A model generated the notes under the pieces. It saw only the letters and a program-made list of their open reading frames with translations. It was not told the origin of the DNA and made no database searches. A stretch of 64,000 nt of DNA from Enterococcus pseudoavium NBRC 100491. GTDB lineage: Bacteria > Bacillota > Bacilli > Lactobacillales > Enterococcaceae. The stretch lies in NCBI RefSeq assembly GCF_001544295.1, contig NZ_BCQF01000003.1:62001-126000 (forward strand), given 5' to 3'. Shown piece after piece: positions 37,613 through 46,514 of the stretch (the first letter of the stretch is position 1; every line of letters starts with the position of its first letter). Position numbers and translations under genes: made by a program.

Positions 37613-37696
37613 TGGTGGAGGAGAGTGGATTCGAACCACTGAACCCTAAGGAACGGATTTACAGTCCGTCGCGTTTAGCCACTTCGCTACTCCTCC
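37613..37696 (-). tRNA. tRNA-Tyr (anticodon GUA)
   Basis: A class II tRNA with a long variable arm. Acceptor GGAGGAG/CTCCTCC, anticodon loop CTGTAAA with GTA, T-loop GTTCGAATCC, discriminator A, and CCA encoded at 37613-37615. It lies one base before the tRNA-Gln gene (37612), in one transcript. Confidence 0.95.
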
Positions 37697-37777
37697 AGCT
37701 AGGTTTTTATTATTTAAAAACCCGACTCAGTTATAATACCTAATCTTCAAAAAAAATGCAAGTATTTTTTTCAAAAA

Positions 37778-38008
37778 TTATTCATGTAAATTCCAGTTGC
37801 GAATTAATGCTTCAATTCCATCATCTAGCGTCTTATAATTCCCTAATAAATGCCCATCATTATAGGCTTGAAAATTTTTATTTTCAGGAATGACTTCACC
37901 GATGATTTTTTTTCCAATCACCAATTGCGTGACTGTTTGTTTTTCCCCGTCAATCAGACGCTCTGTTTCGCTTACCTGAACTTGGATATCTTTGTTCTTT
38001 TTAGACAT
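37778..38008 (-). CDS. DUF2969-domain protein
   Basis: 76 residues, acidic and basic mix, with VIGKKIIGEVIPENKNFQAYNDG (split near 30-52) and the end EALIRNWNLHE typical of DUF2969, a family confined to Lactobacillales. GGAGGGAAG precedes the ATG. No function is known. It stands between the tRNA genes and the liv cluster. Confidence 0.85.
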   Translation of the reverse strand: MSKKNKDIQVQVSETERLIDGEKQTVTQLVIGKKIIGEVIPENKNFQAYNDGHLLGNYKTLDDGIEALIRNWNLHE

Positions 38009-38084
38009 ATACTTCCCTCCGTCTTGATTAGTTTATCATACCCTAAAAGAAAAGGACAACTGATTACTCAGCTGTCCAATATAT

Positions 38085-38729
38085 TTAAGGTTGTGTCGTT
38101 ACTGCTCGTAAAATCTCATACCCATTTTCAATCAATAGTTGTTTGATTTGTTCTGTTTCTTTACTAGCTAACTGAATCTCTAAGACGGTCGCCTGTTTCT
38201 TATGATCCACGATCACCGTTAAGATGCTGAAATCATGATCGGCTAAAATCTTGGCTACGCGCGCTAAGACACCTTTTTTATCTTCTAAAATCTTCAGTTG
38301 TATCCGCGTGCCACCTTCATGGTAACCGGTCAATTTTAAAAAGGCATCGAAAATGTCGTTGTTCGTAATAATCCCTACCAATTTTCCATCGTCCAGCACC
38401 GGTAGAACGTTGATCTTATTCTGACGCATCAAGTAGATCCCGTCTTCTAATTCAGCATCGGGTGCAATTGTTTTGACCGTTGGAATCATTACATCAGCAA
38501 CAACGGTTTTATTCAATAGATAATTGACTTCATGAACACTTAAGCTGGTCGCCTTTGAAGGCAATGCTTCTTGGATCGTTCCTTCGGTAATCAATCCGAC
38601 CAATTTTTCATTATCAATAACTGGCAAGCGATGGATATCATATTTTTTCATCAAATCAACGGCATCAAATATTTTAGTGTTTGGTGCCACTGTTACTAAT
38701 TCTTCTGTCATAAAATCTTTTATGCTCAT
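38085..38729 (-). CDS. CBS-domain pair with ACT domain (AcuB-like), liv-linked
   Basis: 214 residues: CBS 1 (about 3-57, FMTEELVTVAPNTKIFDAVDLM), CBS 2 (about 77-130, VMIPTVKTIAPDAELEDGIYLM) and an ACT domain (about 141-210, RIQLKILEDKKGVLARVAKIL). CBS pairs bind adenosine nucleotides, ACT domains bind amino acids, so it could sense both. It starts 3 bp behind livF and ends the liv transcript, suggesting regulation linked to branched-chain amino acids. Target not known. Confidence 0.88.
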   Translation of the reverse strand: MSIKDFMTEELVTVAPNTKIFDAVDLMKKYDIHRLPVIDNEKLVGLITEGTIQEALPSKATSLSVHEVNYLLNKTVVADVMIPTVKTIAPDAELEDGIYLMRQNKINVLPVLDDGKLVGIITNNDIFDAFLKLTGYHEGGTRIQLKILEDKKGVLARVAKILADHDFSILTVIVDHKKQATVLEIQLASKETEQIKQLLIENGYEILRAVTTQP

Positions 38730-38732
38730 TTT

Positions 38733-39434
38733 TTATCCTCCTAGATAAGCTTTCTTCACTTCTTCACTTTCTAGCAATTCTTGACCCGTTCCTGATAGAA
38801 CCACTTTGCCGGTCTCCAGCACATAACCGCGGTCAGCGATCGATAACGCCATCTTGGCATTTTGTTCAATCAATAAGACGGTCGTTCCTTGTTTTTGAAT
38901 TTCTTGAATGATATTAAAGATCTCTTGAATAAAAATCGGCGCAAGCCCCATTGATGGCTCATCTAATAGCAATAAACGAGGTTTTGACATTAAGGCCCGG
39001 CCCATTGCCAACATCTGCTGTTCACCACCCGACAAGGTCGAAGCATCTTGATTCAAACGTTCTTTTAAGATTGGGAATTTTTCGTAAATCCGCTCATAAT
39101 CTTGCTGTATATCTCCATCTTTACGCAAATACGCTCCCATCTCTAAATTTTCTAAGACAGTCAAGCCAGGAAAGACATGGCGACCTTCAGGAACTTGTGA
39201 GATTCCTTGAGCAACGATTTTTCGTGGAGCTTTCTTTTGAATCGGCTTCCCTTCAAAAGTAATCGTACCTTTTGAGGGATGATTCAAACCAGAAATCGTC
39301 CGTAGAATCGTGGTTTTTCCCGCCCCATTCGCACCAATCAGAGAAACAATCTCTCCTTGATTGACTTCAAAACTAACCTCTCTGACCGCTTGGATCATGC
39401 CGTAATGAACCGAAAGATTTTCAATTTTCAGCAT
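38733..39434 (-). CDS. livF: Branched-chain amino acid ABC transporter ATP-binding protein LivF
   Basis: 233 residues. Walker A GANGAGKTT (33-41), Q-loop and GRHVFPGLTVLENL, signature LSGGEQQ and Walker B LLLLDEPSMGLAP are intact. It pairs with LivG to energise the LivHM permease. Its ATG overlaps the last base of livG, so the two ATPases are coupled. Confidence 0.95.
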   Translation of the reverse strand: MLKIENLSVHYGMIQAVREVSFEVNQGEIVSLIGANGAGKTTILRTISGLNHPSKGTITFEGKPIQKKAPRKIVAQGISQVPEGRHVFPGLTVLENLEMGAYLRKDGDIQQDYERIYEKFPILKERLNQDASTLSGGEQQMLAMGRALMSKPRLLLLDEPSMGLAPIFIQEIFNIIQEIQKQGTTVLLIEQNAKMALSIADRGYVLETGKVVLSGTGQELLESEEVKKAYLGG

Positions 39435-40210
39435 TATAGCTCACCTCCAAGATAGGCTTTGATTACTTCAGGATTATTTTTTATTTCTTCTGGATCGCCT
39501 TCTGCCAACACCCGTCCATATTCCAATACATAAATTCGTTCACAAACATCCATTACCAAGCTCATATCGTGTTCAATCAACAAAATCGTGATTTGAAACT
39601 CTTCTTGGATTTTCCGAATCAATAATGTTAAAGCCGCCGTCTCTTGTGGGTTCATCCCGGCAGCTGGTTCATCTAAGAAAAGGATTTTGGGCTTCGTTGC
39701 TAATGCCCGCACAATCTCTAGACGACGTTGTTCACCATACGGCAAGTTTCGCGCTAAATTCCCCGCTTTGTCTTGCAGATCAAAAATCGTTAATAATTTT
39801 AACGCTTCTTTTTTCAACGTATCTTCTTTCTCATAGAAAGAAGGCAACCGCAGAACACTTGAGAAAAAACCTTCTTTGTTTTTACTGTTCATCGCGATCA
39901 ATACATTATCCAAAACGGTTAAATCTTTAAATAGCCGAATATTTTGGAAAGTTCGGCTCAGTCCTAAATCGGCGATAGCATACGGCTTTTGACCGTTTAA
40001 ACGATGCATTTGACCATCAACTTCTAATAAAACGTCACCTTCACTTGGTTCATAAACGCCGGTAATCAGATTAAAGAGTGTGGTTTTCCCCGCTCCATTC
40101 GGTCCGATCAAACCAACTAATTGATTCTCTTCTAATGCGATATTGACATTGGAGACCGCCGCCAAACCGCCAAAGTTTTTCGTTAAATCTTTAATTTCCA
40201 ACAGAGGCAT
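39434..40210 (-). CDS. livG: Branched-chain amino acid ABC transporter ATP-binding protein LivG
   Basis: 258 residues from the ATG at 40208-40210 with AAAGGAG nine bases upstream. Walker A GPNGAGKTT near 35-43, LivG-type LSRTFQNIRLFKDLTVLDNV, signature PYGEQRRLEI in place of LSGGQ as usual for the family, Walker B ILFLDEPAAGMNP. It overlaps the end of livM by 20 bp. Confidence 0.95.
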   Translation of the reverse strand: MPLLEIKDLTKNFGGLAAVSNVNIALEENQLVGLIGPNGAGKTTLFNLITGVYEPSEGDVLLEVDGQMHRLNGQKPYAIADLGLSRTFQNIRLFKDLTVLDNVLIAMNSKNKEGFFSSVLRLPSFYEKEDTLKKEALKLLTIFDLQDKAGNLARNLPYGEQRRLEIVRALATKPKILFLDEPAAGMNPQETAALTLLIRKIQEEFQITILLIEHDMSLVMDVCERIYVLEYGRVLAEGDPEEIKNNPEVIKAYLGGEL

Positions 40211-41174
40211 TCTGGTCATCTCCTTTTTTAAACTTATCAACAATTTTCTTCACAGACAATTCTTTTGTTCCCAGTAAGCCACCAGGTTTGAAGATCATCA
40301 AAATAATCAATGCTAACGCGTAAATAATCATCCGGAGCGTTCCAAAATCTTGAAGGTACATATTGATGATTCCCAATAGGATGGCTGCGATAAATGTTCC
40401 CGTCACACTACCGATTCCGCCTAATACCACTAAGATCAAGATATCCACTGATTTAGTAAAGGCAAAATCTTTTGGTGCAATCGATTGTAAATACCCCGCG
40501 TACAATGAACCGGCGATACTTGCGGTCATCGCACCAAAAGCAAAGGCCATGACTTTATATTTGGTCGTATTGACGCCCATTGCTTCGGCGGCAATCTCAT
40601 CTTCACGAATTGCCATTGTCGCACGCCCAGCTCCTGAACGAATGTAATTTACAATAAACAAGGTGGTGATCGCCATAAAGCCATAAACCATTTGCCAGTC
40701 AACGAAAGGCTCAATCCCAAACAAGCCAGAAGGACCATTGGTAATTTCTTTAAAGTTAATCAACAAGATCCGAATGATCTCGGCCACCCCTAAGGTTGCA
40801 ATTGCTAAGTAGTCGCCACTCAAACGTAACGTTGGAATCCCAACGGCTACCGCCACAAGTCCGGCGATAATCACACCAACCGCCATCCCTAAGAAAAAGC
40901 CGCCATACGTTGGCGTATTCATAGAAATCAATGCAGCTGCATAGGCGCCAATTGCCATGAAACCCGCATGGCCCAATGAAAATTGACCAGAAAAACCAAT
41001 AATCAAATTCAAACCGACCGCTAAAATCACATTAATACCGATTTGAACTAAAATATTATCTAAAAACAAGTTGACCATTCCAGCTGAATAAGCCACGTAT
41101 AGCACTGCGTAGCCAATCACGATCAAAGCTAGCCAAATCAAATTGTATGTTAAATTCTTTTTCATTTGATCCAC
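40191..41174 (-). CDS. livM: Branched-chain amino acid ABC transporter permease LivM
   Basis: 327 residues with about nine hydrophobic segments. The family blocks NLIIGFSGQFSLGHAGFMAIGAY (about 56-78), RLSGDYLAIATLGVAEIIR (about 133-151) and ILVVLGGIGSVTGTFIAAILL are present. The basic C-terminus (KKIVDKFKKGDDQ) is cytoplasmic. It begins directly after the livH stop. Confidence 0.95.
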   Translation of the reverse strand: MDQMKKNLTYNLIWLALIVIGYAVLYVAYSAGMVNLFLDNILVQIGINVILAVGLNLIIGFSGQFSLGHAGFMAIGAYAAALISMNTPTYGGFFLGMAVGVIIAGLVAVAVGIPTLRLSGDYLAIATLGVAEIIRILLINFKEITNGPSGLFGIEPFVDWQMVYGFMAITTLFIVNYIRSGAGRATMAIREDEIAAEAMGVNTTKYKVMAFAFGAMTASIAGSLYAGYLQSIAPKDFAFTKSVDILILVVLGGIGSVTGTFIAAILLGIINMYLQDFGTLRMIIYALALIILMIFKPGGLLGTKELSVKKIVDKFKKGDDQNASVGN

Positions 41175-42053
41175 CTACACTTTCTCTTTTACATGCTTGC
41201 CTAAAATCCCAGCCGGTCGGACTAATAAAATTAAGATTAGTACTGCATAGACTACGGCATCTTTAAAATCTGAAAAACCTAAAGCCGTCGTAATCGTTTC
41301 AATCAGACCAATCACAAATCCACCAATCGCCGCTCCAGGGATAATCCCGATTCCACCTAAGACGGCAGCGATAAATGATTTCAAACCAGGAATATAACCC
41401 ATCATTGGATCAATTGAATTATAGTAAAGCCCGATCATCATCCCGCCAGCAGCTGCCAAAGCAGAACCTAACGCAAAGGTAAATGAAATGGTCCGATTGA
41501 CGTCAATCCCCATCAATTGGGCAGCATCGGTATCCACACTAACCGCACGCATCGCTTTTCCCATTTTAGTTTTTTGAACAATTAAATTCAAAGTAATCAT
41601 CAAGAAGAGCGACAAGCCTAAAATCAATAACTGGATATTTGAGACACTCAGAAAACCGATTTTAAAGACCTGCATTTTGATGACTTGTGGAAAAGGTCTA
41701 GTCGTCGAACTGAAAAAATAAATCATCGTATTTTGCAATAAATATGAGACCCCGATTGCTGTAATCAACGCAGCAATTCGAGTTGAATTTCTTAACGGTC
41801 GATAAGCTAAAAATTCAATCACAACACCCAAAATTGCACTACCTGCCATTGACAAAATAAGTGCCGGGAAAAATCCCATATTAAATTGGTTGATCAAAAA
41901 ATAGCCAATAAATGAACCGATCATGTAGATTTCACCATGAGCGAAGTTGATCAACTTAATAATTCCGTAAACCATTGTGTAACCCAGTGCCATCAATGCA
42001 TAGACACTTCCAAGGAAAAGTCCGTTGACGATTTGCTGAATAAATACTTCCAT
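41175..42053 (-). CDS. livH: Branched-chain amino acid ABC transporter permease LivH
   Basis: 292 residues from ATG at 42051-42053; a GTG three codons upstream is an alternative, and the AAGTGAT site fits the ATG better. LivH hallmarks are GLFLGSVYALMALGYTMVYGII (about 10-31), NFAHGEIYMIGSF and AAVLGGIGIIPGAAIGGF. It forms the channel with LivM. It is the first gene behind the intra-operon attenuator at 42111-42151. Confidence 0.94.
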   Translation of the reverse strand: MEVFIQQIVNGLFLGSVYALMALGYTMVYGIIKLINFAHGEIYMIGSFIGYFLINQFNMGFFPALILSMAGSAILGVVIEFLAYRPLRNSTRIAALITAIGVSYLLQNTMIYFFSSTTRPFPQVIKMQVFKIGFLSVSNIQLLILGLSLFLMITLNLIVQKTKMGKAMRAVSVDTDAAQLMGIDVNRTISFTFALGSALAAAGGMMIGLYYNSIDPMMGYIPGLKSFIAAVLGGIGIIPGAAIGGFVIGLIETITTALGFSDFKDAVVYAVLILILLVRPAGILGKHVKEKV

Positions 42054-42110
42054 CTTTATCACATCACTTTTCTAAAAAATAGAGTGGCCTCAAAACTTTG
42101 ACCTTGATTC

Positions 42111-42151
42111 TTAAAAGGGAGTGTACCAACTACGCTTGGCACACCCCCCTT
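42111..42151 (-). terminator. Attenuator-type hairpin between the liv binding protein and livH
   Basis: AAAAGGGAGTGTACCAA (42113-42129) and TTGGCACACCCCCCTT (42136-42151) pair with two mismatches; four T follow on the minus strand. Partial termination would give more binding protein than permease, as is usual in such operons. Confidence 0.65.
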
Positions 42152-42171
42152 GCCTGCTTTTTCCCGACTAA

Positions 42172-43335
42172 TTATGGATTGACGGTTTCAGCAGAAGTTT
42201 CTTTCCCATCTGTTAGACCAAGTACAACCGCTGATTTCACTGGATTGTGATCTTTGTCCATCGTGATCTTACCCGTTACGCCTTCAAAGTCTTTTAAGTT
42301 CGCAAGACCTTCATTAATTGCTTCCGGCGTTGCTTTCCCTTCATCTTCAATCGCTTGTTTGATCATATAAACAGAATCATAAGCCAATGCGTTAAATGAT
42401 GATGGCTGCTTGTTGTATTTTTCTTCAAAAGCTTTTACAAATGGCTCAACTTTGTCCGTTGCCGGTGCTTTCGTTGAGAAGTGACCAGTATAATAAACAT
42501 TCTTAACATTGCTTGCGCCAGCTGTTTCGATTAATTTTTCATCACCAAATCCATCTGCGCCAATGATTGGTTGTTCAATCCCCATTTCACGTGCTTGCTT
42601 GATAATCAAGCCGGCTTCTGTGTAATAACCTGGAATATAGATGACATTAAAATCTTTGTCTTTGATTTTAGTCAACATCGCTTGGAAATCTTTGTCGCCA
42701 GCAGTAAAGTTTTCCTCTGCTACGATTTTTCCTTTATAGGTATCTTTAAATGCCTTTTTCAAGCCATTCGCATAATCACTGGAGTTATCCCCCAAAATGA
42801 CTGCCTTGTCAGCTTTTAAGTTATCGTCTGCATATTTAGCTAAAACGATTCCTTGGAAGCTATCTTGGAAACATGAACGATAGATATAATCTTGTACTTT
42901 ACCTTTTTGAACTGTAATCGCATCGTCTGTTCCAGAAGGAGTTACAGCTGGAACTTTTGCTTTAGCTAAATTAGGTAGCGTTGCCTTAGTTGCACCAGAA
43001 GTCGCCGGTCCAACGATCGCTACCACACCATCTTTAGTTGTCAAATTCGCCGCGACTGAAGCCGCTTCGTTGTTATCAGATTTATTGTCTTTTGAAATGT
43101 ATTCAATTTTCTTGCCGTCAATCCCGCCATCTTTATTAATTTCTTCAACAGCTAATTTTACGCCTTCATTTTCAGCTTCACCATAGGCAGCCACGGCACC
43201 TGATAACTCGAAGTTCCCACCGATTTTAATCGTTTTAGCATCTTCCCCGCTACTGCTATCATTTGCTTTAGGCGACCCACATGCGCCGAATAAAAACAAT
43301 CCTGCTGCCAATGCAACTACTGTTCTTTTTTTCAT
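42172..43335 (-). CDS. Branched-chain amino acid ABC transporter substrate-binding lipoprotein
   Basis: 387 residues of the Leu/Ile/Val-binding type (Peripla_BP_6). Signal peptide with lipobox LFGAC (Cys at 19), then a Ser/Asp linker (SSSGEDAK) and the mature fold starting IKIGGNFELSGAVAAYGEAE. The motif IVGPATSGATKATLPNLAKAKVPAV (split near 113-137) is the ligand-binding region. GGGGG precedes the ATG. Its promoter carries a near-perfect CodY box (43415-43429). It leads the livK-H-M-G-F-CBS operon. Confidence 0.93.
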   Translation of the reverse strand: MKKRTVVALAAGLFLFGACGSPKANDSSSGEDAKTIKIGGNFELSGAVAAYGEAENEGVKLAVEEINKDGGIDGKKIEYISKDNKSDNNEAASVAANLTTKDGVVAIVGPATSGATKATLPNLAKAKVPAVTPSGTDDAITVQKGKVQDYIYRSCFQDSFQGIVLAKYADDNLKADKAVILGDNSSDYANGLKKAFKDTYKGKIVAEENFTAGDKDFQAMLTKIKDKDFNVIYIPGYYTEAGLIIKQAREMGIEQPIIGADGFGDEKLIETAGASNVKNVYYTGHFSTKAPATDKVEPFVKAFEEKYNKQPSSFNALAYDSVYMIKQAIEDEGKATPEAINEGLANLKDFEGVTGKITMDKDHNPVKSAVVLGLTDGKETSAETVNP

Positions 43336-43382
43336 CCTGTTACCCCCTAATAAAATAATGATAATTTGTTAAGATAATAAAG

Positions 43383-43411
43383 AATATATAGGAAAAAACT
43401 CTCACTGTCAA
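43383..43411 (-). promoter_or_regulatory. liv operon promoter
   Basis: Consensus -35 TTGACA (43406-43411) and -10 TATATT (43383-43388), spacer 17, about 50 bases before the first gene. Confidence 0.8.
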
Positions 43412-43414
43412 TTA

Positions 43415-43429
43415 AATTTTCTGAATATT
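43415..43429. promoter_or_regulatory. CodY box at the liv promoter
   Basis: AATTTTCTGAATATT matches the CodY consensus AATTTTCWGAAAATT in 14 of 15 positions and ends three bases from the -35. CodY with bound branched-chain amino acids would block polymerase. Confidence 0.8.
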
Positions 43430-43753
43430 TTAATAATTCAGCAATACTCAAACAATTTATAGCGCTTACAACCCTTATACTACTTACTCAAATAACTAAA
43501 AAAAAATCTCTTTAACAGTTCAACTGCTAAAGAGATAGATTTAAAATAACTGTTTATATAAATAATTTCCGACGATTTTTATAAATAGACAATCGTTGCT
43601 TTTTCACCAACTTAGCTTTTCACACGACAAAAACGCAAAAACTTTTAGCAGGAGTATCTTGTATCCACAATCTCACTTCACAACTATTGATTTTTTCCAC
43701 TTCTGAACTATTTAAAACAGACTTTTCTTCGATCGTCTAAAAATTACGCAACT
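43430..43753. other. Non-coding stretch between the liv promoter and yidD
   Basis: About 320 AT-rich bases. It holds the terminator at 43498-43536. Frames of 18 and 26 codons on the minus strand near 43590-43700 are too short to support. Nothing else recognised. Confidence 0.5.
43498..43536 (-). terminator. Terminator for the murA-epuA-yidD side
   Basis: ATCTCTTTAACAG (43506-43518) pairs with CTGCTAAAGAGAT (43524-43536) with one mismatch; nine T follow on the minus strand. It stands 218 bases behind the yidD stop. Confidence 0.85.
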
Positions 43754-44035
43754 CTATTTTTCTGTCCCGTAATTAGGCTCCTCTCGATCCACTAAGTTTT
43801 TCCGCAACGAAAATTTTACTGGCACATAATCCAAACCAGCCTTAGCAAAAGGATGACAACGTAAGATCCGGGCTGTTCCCATTAAAAAGCCTTTCAAAGC
43901 TCCATGAACTTGAATCGCTTTAATCATATAACTCGAACAAGTTGGGTAATAACGACATGACGGTGGAAACAACGGTGAGATCCAGCGTTGATAGCCCCGA
44001 ACCAAGCCGATTAACCCTTTACTTATAACCCCCAT
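43754..44035 (-). CDS. yidD: Membrane protein insertion efficiency factor YidD
   Basis: 93 residues with the full family signature: [31 protein letters not shown] (split about 11-41) and [18 protein letters not shown] (about 55-72), including the three conserved Cys. It is a small inner-leaflet protein that aids YidC-dependent insertion. GAGGTGAG precedes the ATG. A terminator (44150-44190) separates it from epuA-murA upstream. Confidence 0.93.
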   Translation of the reverse strand: MGVISKGLIGLVRGYQRWISPLFPPSCRYYPTCSSYMIKAIQVHGALKGFLMGTARILRCHPFAKAGLDYVPVKFSLRKNLVDREEPNYGTEK

Positions 44036-44149
44036 TTTCTCACCTCAGTTTGATATTTTTTCCAGTTGCCTCTTCAATACTATCAAGTAAAACAAATGAA
44101 GCTAACCCTACCTCTAAATTCAGCCGAGGCCAGTTAGTACGCCCAAGTG

Positions 44150-44190
44150 AAAAAGAGACTGTGACAAAATTCTTGTCACAGCCTTTCTTT
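44150..44190 (-). terminator. Terminator between epuA and yidD
   Basis: CTGTGACAA (44159-44167) and TTGTCACAG (44173-44181) with flanking AAAGA/CCTTTC arms; five T follow on the minus strand at 44151-44155. A member of the TGTGAC/GTCACA group. Confidence 0.85.
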
Positions 44191-44334
44191 TGAATAAACA
44201 ATCTTCCAGCAGGAGCTTCTTCATAAATAGGCCAAAATCTCAAAAAATTTAAGCAGTTTTTTTCGCAGATGCCGTTTATTTCTGGAAGTTGCCACTTCTC
44301 TCACAGTCCTTATCGTTCTGCACAGTTCTATTTA

Positions 44335-44511
44335 TTAATGAACAAACTCTAGAATATGACGCCAAACATCTGGCATCAGCACTTTAAAAGGATTGCCGCC
44401 ACCCATCGCGCCATAACCAATCATACTACCAACGATGAATAATAAAACACCGGCAAGTAAAATAGCCACGATCCGAATCAGGTTACGTAAAATATGTTCG
44501 CTTGAACTCAT
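44335..44511 (-). CDS. epuA: EpuA-family small membrane protein (annotated elsewhere as RNA polymerase beta-like)
   Basis: 58 residues starting at ATG 44509-44511 with AGAGGTGG upstream. A basic N-terminus (RNLIRI), one membrane helix (VAILLAGVLLFIVGSMIGYG, about 15-34) and the tail GGNPFKVLMPDVWRHILEF are the EpuA (DUF3688-like) pattern. Databases often call it a DNA-directed RNA polymerase beta subunit, which its size and helix do not support. It lies 11 bp behind murA, as in streptococci and enterococci. Function unknown. Confidence 0.85.
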   Translation of the reverse strand: MSSSEHILRNLIRIVAILLAGVLLFIVGSMIGYGAMGGGNPFKVLMPDVWRHILEFVH

Positions 44512-44522
44512 AAATCCACCTC

Positions 44523-45824
44523 TTATGCTAAGACAGTTGCTACGTCAGCGGCCTTCTTACTCTCGCTACCAACTCGTTCGACATCTGCCCCTAATTGTTG
44601 CAGTTTTTTATGGAATTGATAGTATCCACGATCTAAATATTTCAAATTACGGACACGCGTGATACCCTCAGCACGTAAGCCCGCTAAAACTAACGCAGCA
44701 GCGGCACGTAAATCAGTTGCGTAAACTTCAGCCCCTTGCAATTCTGTAGAGCCTTTAATCAAAGCAACATTATTATCGATTTTGACTTGCGCATTCATTC
44801 TGCGCATTTCTTCTAAATGTTGGAAACGATTTTCAAAAACTGTTTCGGTAGTTGTACTGACCCCTTCAGCAACCAATTGAATGGCTGTCATTTGCGCTTG
44901 CATATCTGTTGGGAACCCAGGATGCGGCATCGTTTTAATATCCGTCGCTTTTAACGTTTTAGGTCCGATAACGCGTAGGCCATCATTTTCTTCAGTGAAT
45001 TTCACACCCATTTCAGTCAACTTAGAAATCAATGGACGATTATGTTCAGGGATTGCCCCTTCAATCAAAACATTGCCTTCAGTCATTGCAGCAGCAACCA
45101 TAAATGTGCCGGCTTCAATCCGGTCTTGAACGATTGGATGTGAAACCGCGTGCAGATGTTCTACACCTTCGATTCGCATCGTTTCTGTCCCTGCACCATA
45201 AATGCTGGCACCCATTTTATTTAAGAAATTCGCTAAATCAACGATTTCCGGCTCCCGAGCAACGTTTTCGATAACAGTTGTCCCTTTTGCTTTGACTGCT
45301 GCCATCATAATATTTTGAGTCGCCCCAACACTTGGGAAGTCCAAATAGATCGTATCACCGATCAATTCATCAGCGATGGCTTCAATGTACCCATTTTTCT
45401 GAATAATCTTCGCACCCAGCGCTTGGAATCCTTTCAGATGTAAATCAATTGGACGTTTACCAATCGCACAGCCACCTGGCATTGCCACTTTGGCATGACC
45501 GTTACGGGCTAATAAAGGACCCATGACCACGATTGATGCACGCATTTTGCTTACGTATTCATAAGGTGCTTCCACGTTTAATTGACGCGTCGCATTCACT
45601 GTAATTTCTTTCGTCTCTTCATTGAACGCAACATCTGTATTCAAATGACGAATCACTTGATTCATAGTAAAAACATCAGACAAAATTGGAACATTAGTCA
45701 ATGTCGATGTCCCTTCCTCTGCCAATAAAGTTGCTGCTAAAATAGGTAAAACGGCATTTTTTGCGCCTTCAATATGTACGGTTCCGTTTAGTTGTTTGCC
45801 ACCACGAACGATGATCTCTTCCAT
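44523..45824 (-). CDS. murA: UDP-N-acetylglucosamine 1-carboxyvinyltransferase
   Basis: First committed step of peptidoglycan synthesis: transfer of enolpyruvate from PEP to UDP-GlcNAc. 433 residues. The catalytic C119 lies in [15 protein letters not shown], where fosfomycin attaches; [10 protein letters not shown] (22-31) with K22 and the [11 protein letters not shown] block (about 303-313) are intact. Low-GC Gram-positives carry two murA genes; the DUF1146-murA-epuA neighbourhood fits the copy called murA1 (murAA). GGAGG precedes the ATG. Confidence 0.95.
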   Translation of the reverse strand: MEEIIVRGGKQLNGTVHIEGAKNAVLPILAATLLAEEGTSTLTNVPILSDVFTMNQVIRHLNTDVAFNEETKEITVNATRQLNVEAPYEYVSKMRASIVVMGPLLARNGHAKVAMPGGCAIGKRPIDLHLKGFQALGAKIIQKNGYIEAIADELIGDTIYLDFPSVGATQNIMMAAVKAKGTTVIENVAREPEIVDLANFLNKMGASIYGAGTETMRIEGVEHLHAVSHPIVQDRIEAGTFMVAAAMTEGNVLIEGAIPEHNRPLISKLTEMGVKFTEENDGLRVIGPKTLKATDIKTMPHPGFPTDMQAQMTAIQLVAEGVSTTTETVFENRFQHLEEMRRMNAQVKIDNNVALIKGSTELQGAEVYATDLRAAAALVLAGLRAEGITRVRNLKYLDRGYYQFHKKLQQLGADVERVGSESKKAADVATVLA

Positions 45825-45869
45825 TGTATTCCCTCCAAAAAAGCTAATCGATTTCCTCGTATATGTACC

Positions 45870-46103
45870 TTAGTTAAATGTCAAAAATATATTCTTACAC
45901 AAAAGAATGATTTCTAAAAAAAATGTACTGCAAGTAAAACCGATGGCGATTGCCACCATTAAAATTGCAATTCGAACCTGTGTTTCCTTTAAGGCTTTGA
46001 ATAGATTCTCTATTCGCAATGACCGCAAGGCCCAAAAAGCCATATAGATAAAGGAAAAATGTGAGACTATTCTAACGATTGCGTCAATTCCAAATACTTG
46101 CAT
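45870..46103 (-). CDS. DUF1146 (YwzB-like) membrane protein
   Basis: 77 residues with two membrane helices (about 10-28 and 44-68), and the DUF1146 pattern RIVSHFSFIYMAFWALRSLRIENLF. It precedes murA by 45 bases, as ywzB does in bacilli. GAGAGGAAATGA precedes the ATG. Function unknown. Confidence 0.85.
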   Translation of the reverse strand: MQVFGIDAIVRIVSHFSFIYMAFWALRSLRIENLFKALKETQVRIAILMVAIAIGFTCSTFFLEIILLCKNIFLTFN

Positions 46104-46470
46104 AATTCATTTCCTCTCACAAAAATCAACAGTACGATTATAGCATAGTTCAGTATAAAGAAGAACATTTTGTCTCACCAAAGAACTGTACAAAATCTTT
46201 TAAAAAACTTAATCTTACTTTTTTACTCATCTGACAGTAGTTATTTTTTATAAAAAGTTCTTTTAAAATTTTATTAGCCATTTTTCATCAAAAAAAACAA
46301 AAAGAGAAACGAAATGTTGAAATTAAATGTATCATTTAAAAACATCGCTTAGTTCTTTATTATCACAACAAATAAAAAAATTGAACAAGATAGTGAACTT
46401 TCTTTGATTCTTAACAAAAGTAATCAGCTTCATGGACTCTATTGGGAAAAGCTACTCCTGTAATAATACA
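46104..46470. other. AT-rich gap with the DUF1146-murA promoter
   Basis: An extended -10 TGCTATAAT on the minus strand (plus 46137-46145) lies 34 bases before the DUF1146 gene. The remaining 300 bases up to the atp terminator are AT-rich with homopolymer runs; no gene or repeat seen. Confidence 0.6.
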
Positions 46471-46508
46471 GAAAAAGAGGTGTGACAAAATTTGTCACAC
46501 CTCTTTTT
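46471..46508 (-). terminator. Terminator of the ATP synthase operon
   Basis: AAAAAGAGGTGTGACAAA (46472-46489) with its exact complement 46491-46508. It is the most perfect member of the TGTGAC/GTCACA group and is symmetric enough to work both ways. Confidence 0.92.
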
Positions 46509-46514
46509 TAATTT

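Noticed and set aside
44040-44243. 67-residue minus-strand frame between epuA and yidD
   Set aside because: It runs straight through the 44150-44190 terminator and has atypical composition; no ribosome site.
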